Source: Streptomyces sp. MP131-18
GTDB taxonomy: Bacteria; Actinomycetota; Actinomycetes; Streptomycetales; Streptomycetaceae
NCBI RefSeq assembly: GCF_001984575.1
Contig: NZ_LZNS01000001.1
Location: forward strand, 6,124,398 to 6,188,397
Reading direction: 5' to 3'
DNA length: 64,000 nt
In this document: piece after piece, positions 14,652-23,260 of the stretch
Layout: the number at the start of each line of letters is the position of its first letter
Position numbering within the stretch: position 1 is the first letter of the stretch
Program-made: the position numbers and the translations under genes
Notes under the pieces: model-generated
Told to the model about the DNA's origin: nothing
The model's database searches: none
Seen by the model: the letters and a program-made list of their open reading frames with translations, nothing else

Positions 14652-17413
14652 GGCGCCCCGAACGTCAGCAGCAGCTGCGGCCGGTAGGCGCTTTGCGTGG
14701 CCTCGCCCGCCCACAGCCACAGGCTGTCCGTGCCCTCGCCGGTCAGGGCCACGTCGAACGTGCCGCCCAGCGCCTCGCCGACCGCCCCGGTGCCGAGCGG
14801 CACGGTGTGGACGCCGCCGAGGGCGTCGGGGGAGCTGAGCGTGCCGAGCACCGTGGCGCGGTCCACCGCGGGGCGGGTGGCGTAGGTGGTGTCCGTCTCC
14901 GACCAGCTGCCGGTGACGGGCACCACCGCGAAGTCGTCGGCGGAGCCGGCCGCGGCGTCGCCGCTGACCCGCACCCGCAGCGCGGCGGCCTTCAGCACCT
15001 GCCCGGGCGGCGCCTGCGGGACCTCGAACGCCAGGTAGCTCTCGTAGGCCGCGCTGCCGCGTACCGCGAGCTGCTGGTGCGTGCCGTAACTGGCGTTCGG
15101 CGCGGCCGCGTTGACGTAGGTGTCGGCGGCCGGCGCCACCTGCGTGACGGTGTCGACGGGCACGGAGGCCGCCTCGTGGTGCGCCTCGACGCGCCCGGCG
15201 GACAGCTGCGCCGGGTAGACGGCCGTCTCGTCGAGCTGCCCGGCGAACCAGTCGCTCGACGGGCGGCCCGGCCAGCCCTGGAGACTGTCGCCCCCGGTGC
15301 GCCAGTACCCGGTGACGCTGCGCGCCGAGGTGGTCAGCGGGCTGCTCGCGACCTGCTCGCCGTCGACGTACAGCCGCATCCCGTTCGCCCCGACCGAGGC
15401 GGCGACGTGGTGCCACTCGCCGTCGTTCCAGGCGTCCCTGCTGGTGATCGTGCGGTGGGTGTTGGTGTAGACGCCGAACGTCAGCCGGCCGTCGTCGCGC
15501 ATGTACAGGTTGTGGTCGCGGGACGAGCTGGGCTGGAGGATGCGGTTGCCCATCCCGATCAGCTTCCCGCCGCGGGTGGTCGTCGTCCTGAACCAGGTCT
15601 CCAGCGTGTACCGGGTCAGCCCCGCGTAGGTGCGGTCGCTGTAGGTGTAGCTGTCCGTGCCGTCGTACCCGATGCCGGCGGCGTCGGTGCCCGGCACGGC
15701 GGGCGGCGTCACCCCGCGCTCGGGGCCGCCGCGGTGCACCCCGTTGCCGTTGTTGCCGGAGGCGTCGGAGGCGAAATTGTGGGCCGGCTCGTCGTACGGC
15801 CAGTACAGCAGCGGGTCGTCGGCCAGCACCTCGTCGGTGTACGCCCGGCCGTCGCCGGCCGCGGTGACGGTGACGGGGGCGGACAGCGGACTGGTGTTGC
15901 CCGCGCCGTCGGTGGCGGTGACGCGGTAGCTGTGCGTCTCGCCCGCCGCCGCGTCCGGGTCGGTCCAGCTCAGCTGCGGGCGGCGCCACGGCACGGACTC
16001 GCCCGTCGTGGTGTGCACCGGCGTGCTGCCGCCGTCGCGGTAGACGCGGTAGGTCAGCAGGTGGTCGTCCAGGTCCAGGCTGGAGCGCCACGTCACCTCG
16101 ATCCGCCCGCCGCCGTGGCTCGCGGCGTGCGTCTCCGGGGTGGACGGGTCGCCGGTGTCCGGCGCGGTGGCGAACCGGGTCAGGCCCCACTGCGCCACCC
16201 CGTTGACGGTCGTGAAGCCGCCGCCGACCCACATGAAGTCCCGGTCGTCCGACGGGTGTCCGGTGGCCGCGGCCATCACCCGCGGGCCGAGCTGCTCGCC
16301 GAGGCCGTCGTTGGTGTTGGGGAACCAGCCCAGCAGTTTCGGGTCGTGCACCGACTGGGCGAACAGGTGGTAGCGCTCCTGGTTGGGGAACTCACCCATG
16401 CTGGAGCAGTCGTGCGCGTGGTGCCCGCTGTACAGCACCTCCTGGTGCACGGCCACGGCCTGCGTGGCGCCCAGGCAGGTGTCGCGCCACCGCTGGTCGA
16501 AGGTGCCGAAGTCGAGCGCGATACGGCCGTCGAAGCCGCCGGTGCCCTCGTTCGCCGTGTAGAAGCCGGTAGCGTCGGTGGCCAGCGCCTGCACGGTGGA
16601 GCTGTCCTCGATGAAGCCCCGCCCGTAGGTGCGGGTGTTGGCGCCGGTTCCGGCGTCGACGACGGCCAGGGCGTGGGAGCTGTCGCCGTTCACCTCGAAG
16701 AAGTTGCCGCCGAGGATCACGTTCTCGCCGTCGGGCGTCAGCGCGATGGCCTTGCCGATCTCGTCCGCGTCCGCCCGCCAGCCCTGCACCGCGCCCGCCG
16801 TGTCGACCGCGCCGAAGCGCCCCCGCGGCTGGCCGCTGAGCTGGGTGAAGTCGCCACCCAGGTACACGCGGTCGTCGGTGGCCGCGATGGCCCGCACGAT
16901 GCCGTTGGCCGCGGTGGGGAACGGCTTGCGGGCGCACGTCGGCAGGTCGAACGCGGCCAGGCTGCTGGCGCCGGAACCGTTCACCGAGCCGAAGGTGCCG
17001 CCCGCGTACAGAGTTTGCCCGTCGGGCGAGACGGCCAGCGCCCGGATCGTCGCGGTGCCCGAGCCCACGGTGAACGACAGGTCGCAGTCCACCGGCTCGC
17101 CGGTGGCGGCGTCCAGCGCCACGAAGTTGGCCGCGGGCCGCTCCTGCGTGCCGGGCGCGGCGCCCGGCGGACGCACCGTGGAGAAGGTGCCGCCGGCGAA
17201 CACCACGCCGTTCGCCTCGGCGAGGGCGTGCACGATGCCGTTGGTCTGCCAGGTCGGCAGCTCCTCCGCGGTCATGGTCACCGGCGGTGTCAGTGCCTGC
17301 GCGGGCGGCGCGAGGGTGCCGCCCGTCCCGGCCAGCAGGCCGGCGGTCAGGGCGAGGACCGCTCCGACTCCCGTGGCGCGTACGCGCGTTGATCTTCTCG
17401 TCGTGGTGCTCAT
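14648..17413 (-). CDS. Large secreted propeller-FN3-LamG-DNRLRE surface protein
   Basis: A 921-residue exported protein. A signal peptide (about 1-42, ending near AQALT) is followed by a beta-propeller-like region in which GGTF/GGDF/GGNF/GGGF-x-x-V/L-x-G motifs recur to about residue 430. Next come a fibronectin type III-like domain (about 435-530), a LamG-like jelly-roll (about 545-735, with LETWFRT and GEWHHVAASVG) and a C-terminal DNRLRE-type domain (ADTYVNAAAPNASYGT onward). Such modules bind carbohydrate or other surface polymers. The start is ATG at 17413, just after a GGTGAGGCG site. Linked by overlap to the lipoprotein and GT2 genes, it may bind the glycan made by this locus; that is inference. 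Confidence 0.85.
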   Translation of the reverse strand: MSTTTRRSTRVRATGVGAVLALTAGLLAGTGGTLAPPAQALTPPVTMTAEELPTWQTNGIVHALAEANGVVFAGGTFSTVRPPGAAPGTQERPAANFVALDAATGEPVDCDLSFTVGSGTATIRALAVSPDGQTLYAGGTFGSVNGSGASSLAAFDLPTCARKPFPTAANGIVRAIAATDDRVYLGGDFTQLSGQPRGRFGAVDTAGAVQGWRADADEIGKAIALTPDGENVILGGNFFEVNGDSSHALAVVDAGTGANTRTYGRGFIEDSSTVQALATDATGFYTANEGTGGFDGRIALDFGTFDQRWRDTCLGATQAVAVHQEVLYSGHHAHDCSSMGEFPNQERYHLFAQSVHDPKLLGWFPNTNDGLGEQLGPRVMAAATGHPSDDRDFMWVGGGFTTVNGVAQWGLTRFATAPDTGDPSTPETHAASHGGGRIEVTWRSSLDLDDHLLTYRVYRDGGSTPVHTTTGESVPWRRPQLSWTDPDAAAGETHSYRVTATDGAGNTSPLSAPVTVTAAGDGRAYTDEVLADDPLLYWPYDEPAHNFASDASGNNGNGVHRGGPERGVTPPAVPGTDAAGIGYDGTDSYTYSDRTYAGLTRYTLETWFRTTTTRGGKLIGMGNRILQPSSSRDHNLYMRDDGRLTFGVYTNTHRTITSRDAWNDGEWHHVAASVGANGMRLYVDGEQVASSPLTTSARSVTGYWRTGGDSLQGWPGRPSSDWFAGQLDETAVYPAQLSAGRVEAHHEAASVPVDTVTQVAPAADTYVNAAAPNASYGTHQQLAVRGSAAYESYLAFEVPQAPPGQVLKAAALRVRVSGDAAAGSADDFAVVPVTGSWSETDTTYATRPAVDRATVLGTLSSPDALGGVHTVPLGTGAVGEALGGTFDVALTGEGTDSLWLWAGEATQSAYRPQLLLTFGAP

Positions 17414-17500
17414 CGCCTCACCGTTCCCCATTCCTCGGCGCACTTATGGACTGCCGGGACCGGCGTCTGGTTGTGCGCCTGCGGCGCACGGGACGTCCGG

Positions 17501-18514
17501 TCACCGGTCGATGCGCACCCGTGCGCCGCTCAACTCCTCTTCCAGCGCGGCGATGTCGGCCTCCACCATGAGCCCGGCCAGCTCCCGCCACCGCACCGCC
17601 GGCTGCCAGCCCAGCAGGTCACGGGCCTTGCTCGCGTCGCCGACCAGCGCGTCGACCTCGCTGGGCCGCTCGTACTTGGGGTCGAACAGGACGTGCCGCG
17701 CCCAGTCGAGCCCGCAGGACGCGAACGCGGCGTGCAGGAAGTCCCGTACGGTCGCGGGCACGCCCGTGGCCACGACGTAGTCGTCCGGCTCGTCCCGTTG
17801 CAGCATGCGCCACATCGCCTCGACGTACTCCGGTGCGTAGCCCCAGTCGCGCACCGCGTCCAGATTGCCCAGGTAGAGGCGCTCCTGGAGGCCCGCCCTG
17901 ATCCGCGCGACGGCGCGGGTGATCTTCCGCGTGACGAACGTTTCGCCGCGCCGCGGCGACTCGTGGTTGAACAGGATGCCGTTCACGGCGAACATCCCGT
18001 ACGCCTCGCGGTAGTTGACGGTCGACCAGTAGCTGTAGACCTTCGCGCACCCGTACGGGCTGCGCGGGTGGAACGGCGTCCGCTCGTTCTGCGGGGGCGG
18101 GGCCGCGCCGAACATCTCCGAGGACGACGCCTGGTAGATGCGCGTGTCGATGCCGCTGGCCCGGATCGCCTCGAGCAGCCGCAGCGTGCCGAGCCCGGTG
18201 ACGTCCCCGGTGTACATCGGGGAGTCGAACGAAACCCGGACGTGGGACTGCGCGCCGAGGTTGTACACCTCGTCAGGGCGCACCTCGCGGAGCAGGTTGA
18301 CCAGGGCGACCCCGTCCGAGAGGTCGGCGTGGTGCAGGATCATGGTGCGTCCCGGCTGCTGCGGGTCCTGGTAAATGTGGTCGATCCGCTCGGTGTTGAA
18401 CGAGGAGGAGCGGCGCACGAGACCGTGCACCGTGTACTCCTTGGCGATCAGCAGCTCGGCCAGGTACGAGCCGTCCTGCCCCGTGACGCCGGTGATCAGC
18501 GCGGTCTTGCCCAT
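17501..18514 (-). CDS. gmd: GDP-mannose 4,6-dehydratase
   Basis: A 337-residue extended SDR with the full set of Gmd features: the NADP-binding loop TGVTGQDGS (9-17), R34-R35-S-S-S-F-N, the catalytic SSEMFG (131-136), Tyr154/Lys158 in YGCAK, and the NHESPRRGETFVTRKI segment. It converts GDP-D-mannose to GDP-4-keto-6-deoxy-D-mannose in the cytosol. Its divergent neighbour is the epimerase/reductase that normally takes this product to GDP-L-fucose. This gives the locus a source of an activated 6-deoxyhexose. No mannose-1-phosphate guanylyltransferase is present in the window. Confidence 0.97.
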   Translation of the reverse strand: MGKTALITGVTGQDGSYLAELLIAKEYTVHGLVRRSSSFNTERIDHIYQDPQQPGRTMILHHADLSDGVALVNLLREVRPDEVYNLGAQSHVRVSFDSPMYTGDVTGLGTLRLLEAIRASGIDTRIYQASSSEMFGAAPPPQNERTPFHPRSPYGCAKVYSYWSTVNYREAYGMFAVNGILFNHESPRRGETFVTRKITRAVARIRAGLQERLYLGNLDAVRDWGYAPEYVEAMWRMLQRDEPDDYVVATGVPATVRDFLHAAFASCGLDWARHVLFDPKYERPSEVDALVGDASKARDLLGWQPAVRWRELAGLMVEADIAALEEELSGARVRIDR

Positions 18515-18548
18515 GAGCGGGTCCCCCTCGAATCGGTTGGCGCGGCGG

Positions 18549-18572
18549 GCGGGCCCGGTGCCCCGGGCCCGC
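18549..18572. repeat. Perfect hairpin in the gmd/fcl divergent promoter region
   Basis: A perfect 10-bp inverted repeat (GCGGGCCCGG at 18549-18558, CCGGGCCCGC at 18563-18572) with a four-base loop lies between the divergent gmd and fcl starts. It could be an operator, an insulator or a stray terminator-like stem. Nothing in the sequence decides among these. Confidence 0.5.
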
Positions 18573-18585
18573 GGTAACGGTGGAA

Positions 18586-18607
18586 CGCTGGTGAAGCGCT
18601 GGTGAAG
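18586..18607. repeat. Tandem 11-bp repeat upstream of fcl
   Basis: The unit CGCTGGTGAAG occurs twice back to back (18586-18596 and 18597-18607), followed by a partial third copy beginning TGCTGG. It sits immediately upstream of the fcl start and could be a regulator-binding direct repeat or a slippage product. Confidence 0.5.
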
Positions 18608-18627
18608 TGCTGGCAGAATTCCGGAAC

Positions 18628-19572
18628 ATGACGAAGCTGCTCAAGCCGGGTGCCCGCGTCTTCGTCGCCGGGCACCGCGGGCTCGCCGGGTCCGCGATCG
18701 CCCGGGCGCTGGCGGATGCGGGCCACGAGGTGCTGACGAGGACCAGGGCCGGTCTCGACCTGCGCGACGCGGAGGGCACGGCGGCGTTCCTGCGCGCGGC
18801 CCGCCCGGACGCCGTGGTGCTGGCCGCCGCCACGGTGGGCGGCATCATGGCGAACCAGCGGTTCCCCGTGACGTTCCTGGAGGACAACCTCCGCATCCAG
18901 CTCTCGGTGATCGCCGGTGCGCACGCCGCGGACGTCGACCGGCTGCTGTTCCTCGGCTCCTCGTGCATCTACCCCAAGCACGCGCCGCAGCCGATCCAGG
19001 AGGAGGCGCTGCTGACCGGCCCGCTGGAGCCGACGAACGAGGCGTACGCGCTCGCGAAGATCGCCGGGATCGGCCAGGTGCAGGCGTACCGGCGGCAGTT
19101 CGGGCGCCGGTACATCGCGGCCATGCCGACGAACCTGTACGGTCCCGGCGACAATTTCGACCCCGAGACCTCGCACGTGCTGCCCGCGCTGATCCGCCGC
19201 TTCCACGACGCCAAGGCGGCGGGCCGCGACGAGGTGGTGCTGTGGGGCAGCGGCACGCCGCGCCGCGAGTTCCTGCACAGCGCCGATCTGGCCGCCGCCT
19301 GCGTGCTGCTGCTGCGCGGCTACGACGAGGATCTGCCGGTCAACGTCGGCTGCGGCGAGGACCTGACGATCGCCGCGCTCGCGGAGACCGTCGCCGGTGC
19401 GGTCGGCTTCACCGGCCGCACCGCCTGGGACCGGACGAAGCCGGACGGCACCCCGCGCAAGCTGCTCGACATCGCGCGGCTGCGCGCACTGGGCTTCGCC
19501 CCACGGACGCCGCTGGCACGCGGCATCCGCGAGACCTACGAGTGGTGGCTGCACGCGGGCCCCACGGCCTAG
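18628..19572 (+). CDS. fcl: GDP-L-fucose synthase (GDP-4-keto-6-deoxymannose epimerase/reductase)
   Basis: A 314-residue extended SDR. The nucleotide loop is GHRGLAG (15-21), the catalytic segment SSCIYPK spans 111-117, and Tyr140/Lys144 form YxxxK in YALAK. It epimerises and reduces GDP-4-keto-6-deoxymannose with NADPH to GDP-L-fucose. It is divergent from gmd, which makes its substrate. The ATG at 18628 is chosen because the family starts just before the Rossmann strand; a GTG at 18607 is in frame. The stop codon overlaps the convergent sugar transferase stop by three bases. Confidence 0.95.
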   Translation: MTKLLKPGARVFVAGHRGLAGSAIARALADAGHEVLTRTRAGLDLRDAEGTAAFLRAARPDAVVLAAATVGGIMANQRFPVTFLEDNLRIQLSVIAGAHAADVDRLLFLGSSCIYPKHAPQPIQEEALLTGPLEPTNEAYALAKIAGIGQVQAYRRQFGRRYIAAMPTNLYGPGDNFDPETSHVLPALIRRFHDAKAAGRDEVVLWGSGTPRREFLHSADLAAACVLLLRGYDEDLPVNVGCGEDLTIAALAETVAGAVGFTGRTAWDRTKPDGTPRKLLDIARLRALGFAPRTPLARGIRETYEWWLHAGPTA

Positions 19573-21074
19573 TAGGCGCCGCGGCCGTCGACGACGGCCC
19601 GCAGGGTGCGGGCCAGCACGTCGAGGTCACCGGTGACCGACCAGTTGTCCGTGTAGAACAGGTCGAGGGCCAGGCCCTCGTCCCAGGAGAGGTCGGAGCG
19701 TCCGCTGACCTGCCACGGACCGGTCAGCCCGGGTTTCACGCCGAGCCTGCGCAGCTCGACCGCACCGTACCTGGCGACTTCCTCGGGCAGCGGCGGCCGG
19801 GGGCCGACGAGCGACATCTGGCCGCGGACGACGTTGAACAACTGCGGCAGCTCGTCCAGCGAGGTGCGCCGCAGCAGGCGGCCCAGGCGGGTGACGCGCG
19901 GATCGCGGCGCATTTTGAACAGCGGGCCCGCGACGTGCTCGTTGGCGGACTCCAGGTCGGGTCTGCGCAGCTCGGCGTCGGCCACCATCGTGCGGAACTT
20001 CCACAGCGTGAACGGCACGCCGCGGTGGCCGATCCTCGTCTGCCGGTAGAGCACGGGGCCCGGCGAGTCCAGGCGCACCGCGAGGGCGAGCAGCACGAGC
20101 AGCGGCGCGGAGACGGTCAGGGCCAGGCCCGCGACGGCCCGGTCGAGCACGGACTTCACGGCCGGCTGCGCGCCGCGGCGCAGCGGCGGGGCGATGTGCA
20201 GCAGGTTGAGCCCGGCGGCGGTGGAGACGGACAGGCGGCGCAGCGCGACCTCGGTGAGTCCCGAGGCGAGGGCGAAGGAGAGTCCGGCGTCCTGGACGGC
20301 CCAGGTCAGGCGCCGCAGCCGTTCTCCGGTGAGCAGGGAGCCGGGCACGACGAGCACCAGGTCGGCGTCCTTGCCGCGGGCGGCGGCCAGCACCGTGGGC
20401 CCGTCCAGGCCCTCGGGTATCAGATCGGGAACGGCGGGCGGGTACGCGGGCCCGGCCGCGTCCAGGCGGCCGAGCTGCGGAATGCCGCAGGCCGGTTCCC
20501 CCGGGCCGGCCAGCACGGTGCCGACGACGACGTAGGCGTGGTCGGTGCGCGCGGCGAGCTGGGCGGCCACCACGTCGACGGGCCCGGCCTCGCCGACGAC
20601 CAGGACTCGGCGCAGGGCCTGGGCCTGGTGCCGGCGGCCGGTCAGGTGCCGGTGGATCACGACACAGGTGGTGCCGGTGACCGCCAGGGCCGGCAGCAGG
20701 CCGATGAGGGCGGAGGAAATGGCCGAGCGTTCGCCGGTCAGCGCGCGCAGACCGGCCAGCAGGCCGAGGAGGATCAGCCAGTCGTGAAGCGTGGCGATCA
20801 GTCCGCGGCTTTCCCCGAGGGTGCGGGCGAGGTAGCGCCGGTGGCCGGTTCTGATGGCCAGCCAGCACAGGGTGGCGACGGTGGCGGAGGCGAGGGGCTC
20901 GGCCTCGGAGCGGGCGGAGTAGACGGCGAGCACGGGCCCGAAAACGCCGAGCGCGTCCGCGCAGAGGGCGAAGGGCGGATACCAGGAGGCGGTGTCGCGG
21001 CGGGGAACGGACCGGCGCCCGACGGCGGTTGGTCTTCGAACGGTGCCGTGACGCGAACCTGGTGAATGACGCAT
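19569..21074 (-). CDS. Undecaprenyl-phosphate sugar-1-phosphate transferase (WcaJ/WbaP-like priming enzyme)
   Basis: A 501-residue membrane protein. The N-terminal half has several membrane helices and a CoA-binding-like cytosolic domain. The C-terminal catalytic half has the priming-transferase hallmarks DSPGPVLYRQTRIG, FTLWKFRTM, LRRTSLDELPQLFNV, GQMSLVGPRPPLPEEV and LTGPWQVSGRSDL. It transfers a sugar-1-phosphate from a nucleotide sugar to undecaprenyl phosphate, the first step in repeat-unit assembly. The start is ATG at 21074, preceded by a run of Gs. With the Wzx-, Wzy- and Wzz-like proteins it completes a Wzy-type export set. Confidence 0.93.
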   Translation of the reverse strand: MRHSPGSRHGTVRRPTAVGRRSVPRRDTASWYPPFALCADALGVFGPVLAVYSARSEAEPLASATVATLCWLAIRTGHRRYLARTLGESRGLIATLHDWLILLGLLAGLRALTGERSAISSALIGLLPALAVTGTTCVVIHRHLTGRRHQAQALRRVLVVGEAGPVDVVAAQLAARTDHAYVVVGTVLAGPGEPACGIPQLGRLDAAGPAYPPAVPDLIPEGLDGPTVLAAARGKDADLVLVVPGSLLTGERLRRLTWAVQDAGLSFALASGLTEVALRRLSVSTAAGLNLLHIAPPLRRGAQPAVKSVLDRAVAGLALTVSAPLLVLLALAVRLDSPGPVLYRQTRIGHRGVPFTLWKFRTMVADAELRRPDLESANEHVAGPLFKMRRDPRVTRLGRLLRRTSLDELPQLFNVVRGQMSLVGPRPPLPEEVARYGAVELRRLGVKPGLTGPWQVSGRSDLSWDEGLALDLFYTDNWSVTGDLDVLARTLRAVVDGRGAY

Positions 21075-21245
21075 GAACCCCCCAAGGCGGATGCGGCAGC
21101 ACTGCGTAGATGATGTGAAGGTGCAACGCGACAAAGAAGGCGCGCCTTCATCTCCCCGTGAGTGCGCGCCCTGCCGCTGCAAAAGATTAGGGCATCCAAC
21201 AACCGTTTGACTCGCGTTTGTTGTAACTTTCCGAAACGGCCCGTT
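21075..21245. promoter_or_regulatory. Intergenic region upstream of the priming transferase
   Basis: A 171-bp, relatively AT-rich gap between the priming transferase start and the hmuV stop, both on the minus strand. It contains a 14-bp perfect palindrome GAAGGCGCGCCTTC (21136-21149), a CAACAA/TTGTTG inverted pair near 21198-21223, and a short stem GAAACGG-C-CCGTTTC (21233-21247) at the hmuV stop that may terminate hmuTUV. The transferase promoter must lie here, but I cannot place it. Confidence 0.45.
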
Positions 21246-22148
21246 TCACTGGCTTGATTTTCCCGGTCGGCGGGGGAACACAAGCGGAACGCCGGTCTCC
21301 GGGTGCGGCAGCACCTCGACCGGGTGGTCGTAGACCCGGCCGAGGAGGGCGGGGACGAAGACCTGGCCGGGGGGCCCGGCGGCGGCGATCCGGCCGCGGT
21401 GCAGGACCGCGGTGCGGTCGGCGTGCGCGGCGGCGAGTCCGAGGTCGTGCAGCACCACGACGACGGCCCGCCCGGCGGCGGCGCGGGCCCGGCAGACGCG
21501 CAGCACCAGCTCCTGGTGCCGCAGGTCGAGGGCGGCGGTCGGCTCGTCGAGCAGCAGCAGCCCGGTGCGCTGCGCCAGGACCCGCGCCAGCGCGACGCGC
21601 GCCCGTTCACCACCGGAGAGCGCGGCGAACGGGCGGTCCGCGAAGGCGGCGACCTCCGTGGCCGCCATCGCCTCGGCCACCGCCGCCTCGTCCTCGTCCT
21701 CGTGCGCCGTCCCGTGCCACGGCGCGCGGCCCATCCGCACCACGTCGGCCACGCGGAACGGGAAGGACAGCGCCGCGGCCTGCGGCAGCACCGCCCGGCG
21801 CAGGGCCAGCTCCGGCGCGCTCCAGGCGTGCGCCGGCCGGCCCGCGACGGTCACCTCGCCCGCGTCCGGAGCGATGTCGCCCGCGAGCGCGGCCAGCAGC
21901 GTGGACTTGCCCGCGCCGTTCGGGCCGACCAGCGCCAGCACCTCGCCCGCGGCCACCGTCAGGTCGACCCCGTCCAGCACGGCTCGGGCGCCGAGCCGGA
22001 CGGTGAGAGCGCGGGCCTCGGCCGCCGTGCCGCCCGGCGCCTGCGGCGCGGACGCCGCCGCCGCCGCGCGGCCGCCGAACAGCCGCGCGAGCGCGCCGTT
22101 CGCGCCGTTCGCGTCCCGCGCGCTCCGGACTCGTCCCGCGCGCCTCAT
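21246..22148 (-). CDS. hmuV: Hemin ABC transporter ATP-binding protein
   Basis: A 300-residue ABC ATPase with Walker A GPNGAGKST (75-83), signature LSGGERARV, Walker B LLLLDEP and the switch histidine in VVLHDLG. It has an Ala-rich N-terminal extension of about 40 residues before the domain. The start ATG at 22148 overlaps the permease stop (ATGA). As third gene after the lipoprotein and permease, it powers heme (or iron complex) import through the cytoplasmic membrane. The heme assignment comes from the HtaA genes across the divergent promoter. Confidence 0.93.
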   Translation of the reverse strand: MRRAGRVRSARDANGANGALARLFGGRAAAAASAPQAPGGTAAEARALTVRLGARAVLDGVDLTVAAGEVLALVGPNGAGKSTLLAALAGDIAPDAGEVTVAGRPAHAWSAPELALRRAVLPQAAALSFPFRVADVVRMGRAPWHGTAHEDEDEAAVAEAMAATEVAAFADRPFAALSGGERARVALARVLAQRTGLLLLDEPTAALDLRHQELVLRVCRARAAAGRAVVVVLHDLGLAAAHADRTAVLHRGRIAAAGPPGQVFVPALLGRVYDHPVEVLPHPETGVPLVFPRRPGKSSQ

Positions 22149-23260
22149 GCCCAGCCTCCCTGCCTGCGCCGCGTCCTGCGCAGCAGCCAGAAGAAGAACG
22201 GGCTGCCGATGAGTGCCGTCAGCACGCCGAGCGGCAGTTCGGCGGGCTCGGCGGCGGTGCGGGCGGCCAGGTCGGCGGCCAGCAGCACCAGCGCGCCGCC
22301 GAGCGCGGACGCGGGCACCAGGAACCGGTGCCCGGGCCCCGCGGCCATGCGCAGCAGGTGCGGAACGAGCAGCCCGACGAACGTGATGACGCCCGCCACG
22401 GCGACCGCGGCGGCCGTCAGCAGCGCGACGACGAGGACGAGTACGATGCGCAGCCGTTCGACGTCGACGCCCAGGTGGCGGGCGGGCCGTTCGCCCAGCG
22501 CGAGCAGGTCGAGTTGGCGCGCGTAGGCGGGCGCGATCAGCAGCCCGGCCGCCGCGCACGGCAGCACGGCGAGCACCTTGCTCCAGGTGGCTTGCGAGAG
22601 CGAGCCGAGCTGCCAGAAGGTGATCTGGGTGACCTGCGCGTTGTCGGCGAAGAAGATGAACAGGCCGATCAGGGCACCCGCGAAGGCGTTGACCGCGATG
22701 CCGGTGAGAATGAGCGTCACCACCTCGGTCCGCCCGCCCGAGCGCGACAGCGCGTACACCAGCAGCACGGTCAGCAGCCCGGAGACGAAGGCGAAGACGG
22801 TCACCGTCCAGGTGCCGAGGAACTCCAGGCCGAACGCGATGGCGCCGACCGCGCCGACGGCCGCCCCCGAGGAGATGCCGATGACCCCCGGCTCGGCAAG
22901 CGGGTTGCCGAACACGCCCTGCATCAGCGCGCCCGCGCAGCCGAGCGAGGCGCCGACGAGCAGCGCGAGCACCACCCGGGGCAGCCGCACGTTCCACAGC
23001 ACGCTCTCCGCGACCCGGTCGAGCTCCCGCCCGCCGAGGTGCAGCCGGTGCTGCACGGAGCCGAGCACGTCGCCCAGCGGTATGCGGAACGCGCCGGTGG
23101 CGGCGGAGACCAGCGCGAGCACCACCAGCGCGGCGCCGAGCGCCGCGGTCAGCCACACCACCCGGCCGCGGCGCGGCGCCGCGGGCGCGGCGGGCCCGGC
23201 GGGGGCGGGCGCCGCGGCCTGCCGCTTCCCGCGCTCCGCGCGCAGCGCGGGGTGGCTCAC
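22145..23260 (-). CDS. hmuU: FecCD-family heme/iron ABC permease
   Basis: A 371-residue membrane permease of the FecCD/BtuC class, with about ten helices after a Pro/Ala-rich cytoplasmic N-terminus. Typical segments include RLPRVVLALLVGASLGCAGALMQGVFGNPLAEPGVIGISSGA and GVITFVGLLVPHLLR. It forms the membrane channel for the substrate delivered by the lipoprotein HmuT. GTG at 23260 overlaps the hmuT stop (GTGA) and its stop overlaps hmuV. Confidence 0.93.
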   Translation of the reverse strand: MSHPALRAERGKRQAAAPAPAGPAAPAAPRRGRVVWLTAALGAALVVLALVSAATGAFRIPLGDVLGSVQHRLHLGGRELDRVAESVLWNVRLPRVVLALLVGASLGCAGALMQGVFGNPLAEPGVIGISSGAAVGAVGAIAFGLEFLGTWTVTVFAFVSGLLTVLLVYALSRSGGRTEVVTLILTGIAVNAFAGALIGLFIFFADNAQVTQITFWQLGSLSQATWSKVLAVLPCAAAGLLIAPAYARQLDLLALGERPARHLGVDVERLRIVLVLVVALLTAAAVAVAGVITFVGLLVPHLLRMAAGPGHRFLVPASALGGALVLLAADLAARTAAEPAELPLGVLTALIGSPFFFWLLRRTRRRQGGWA

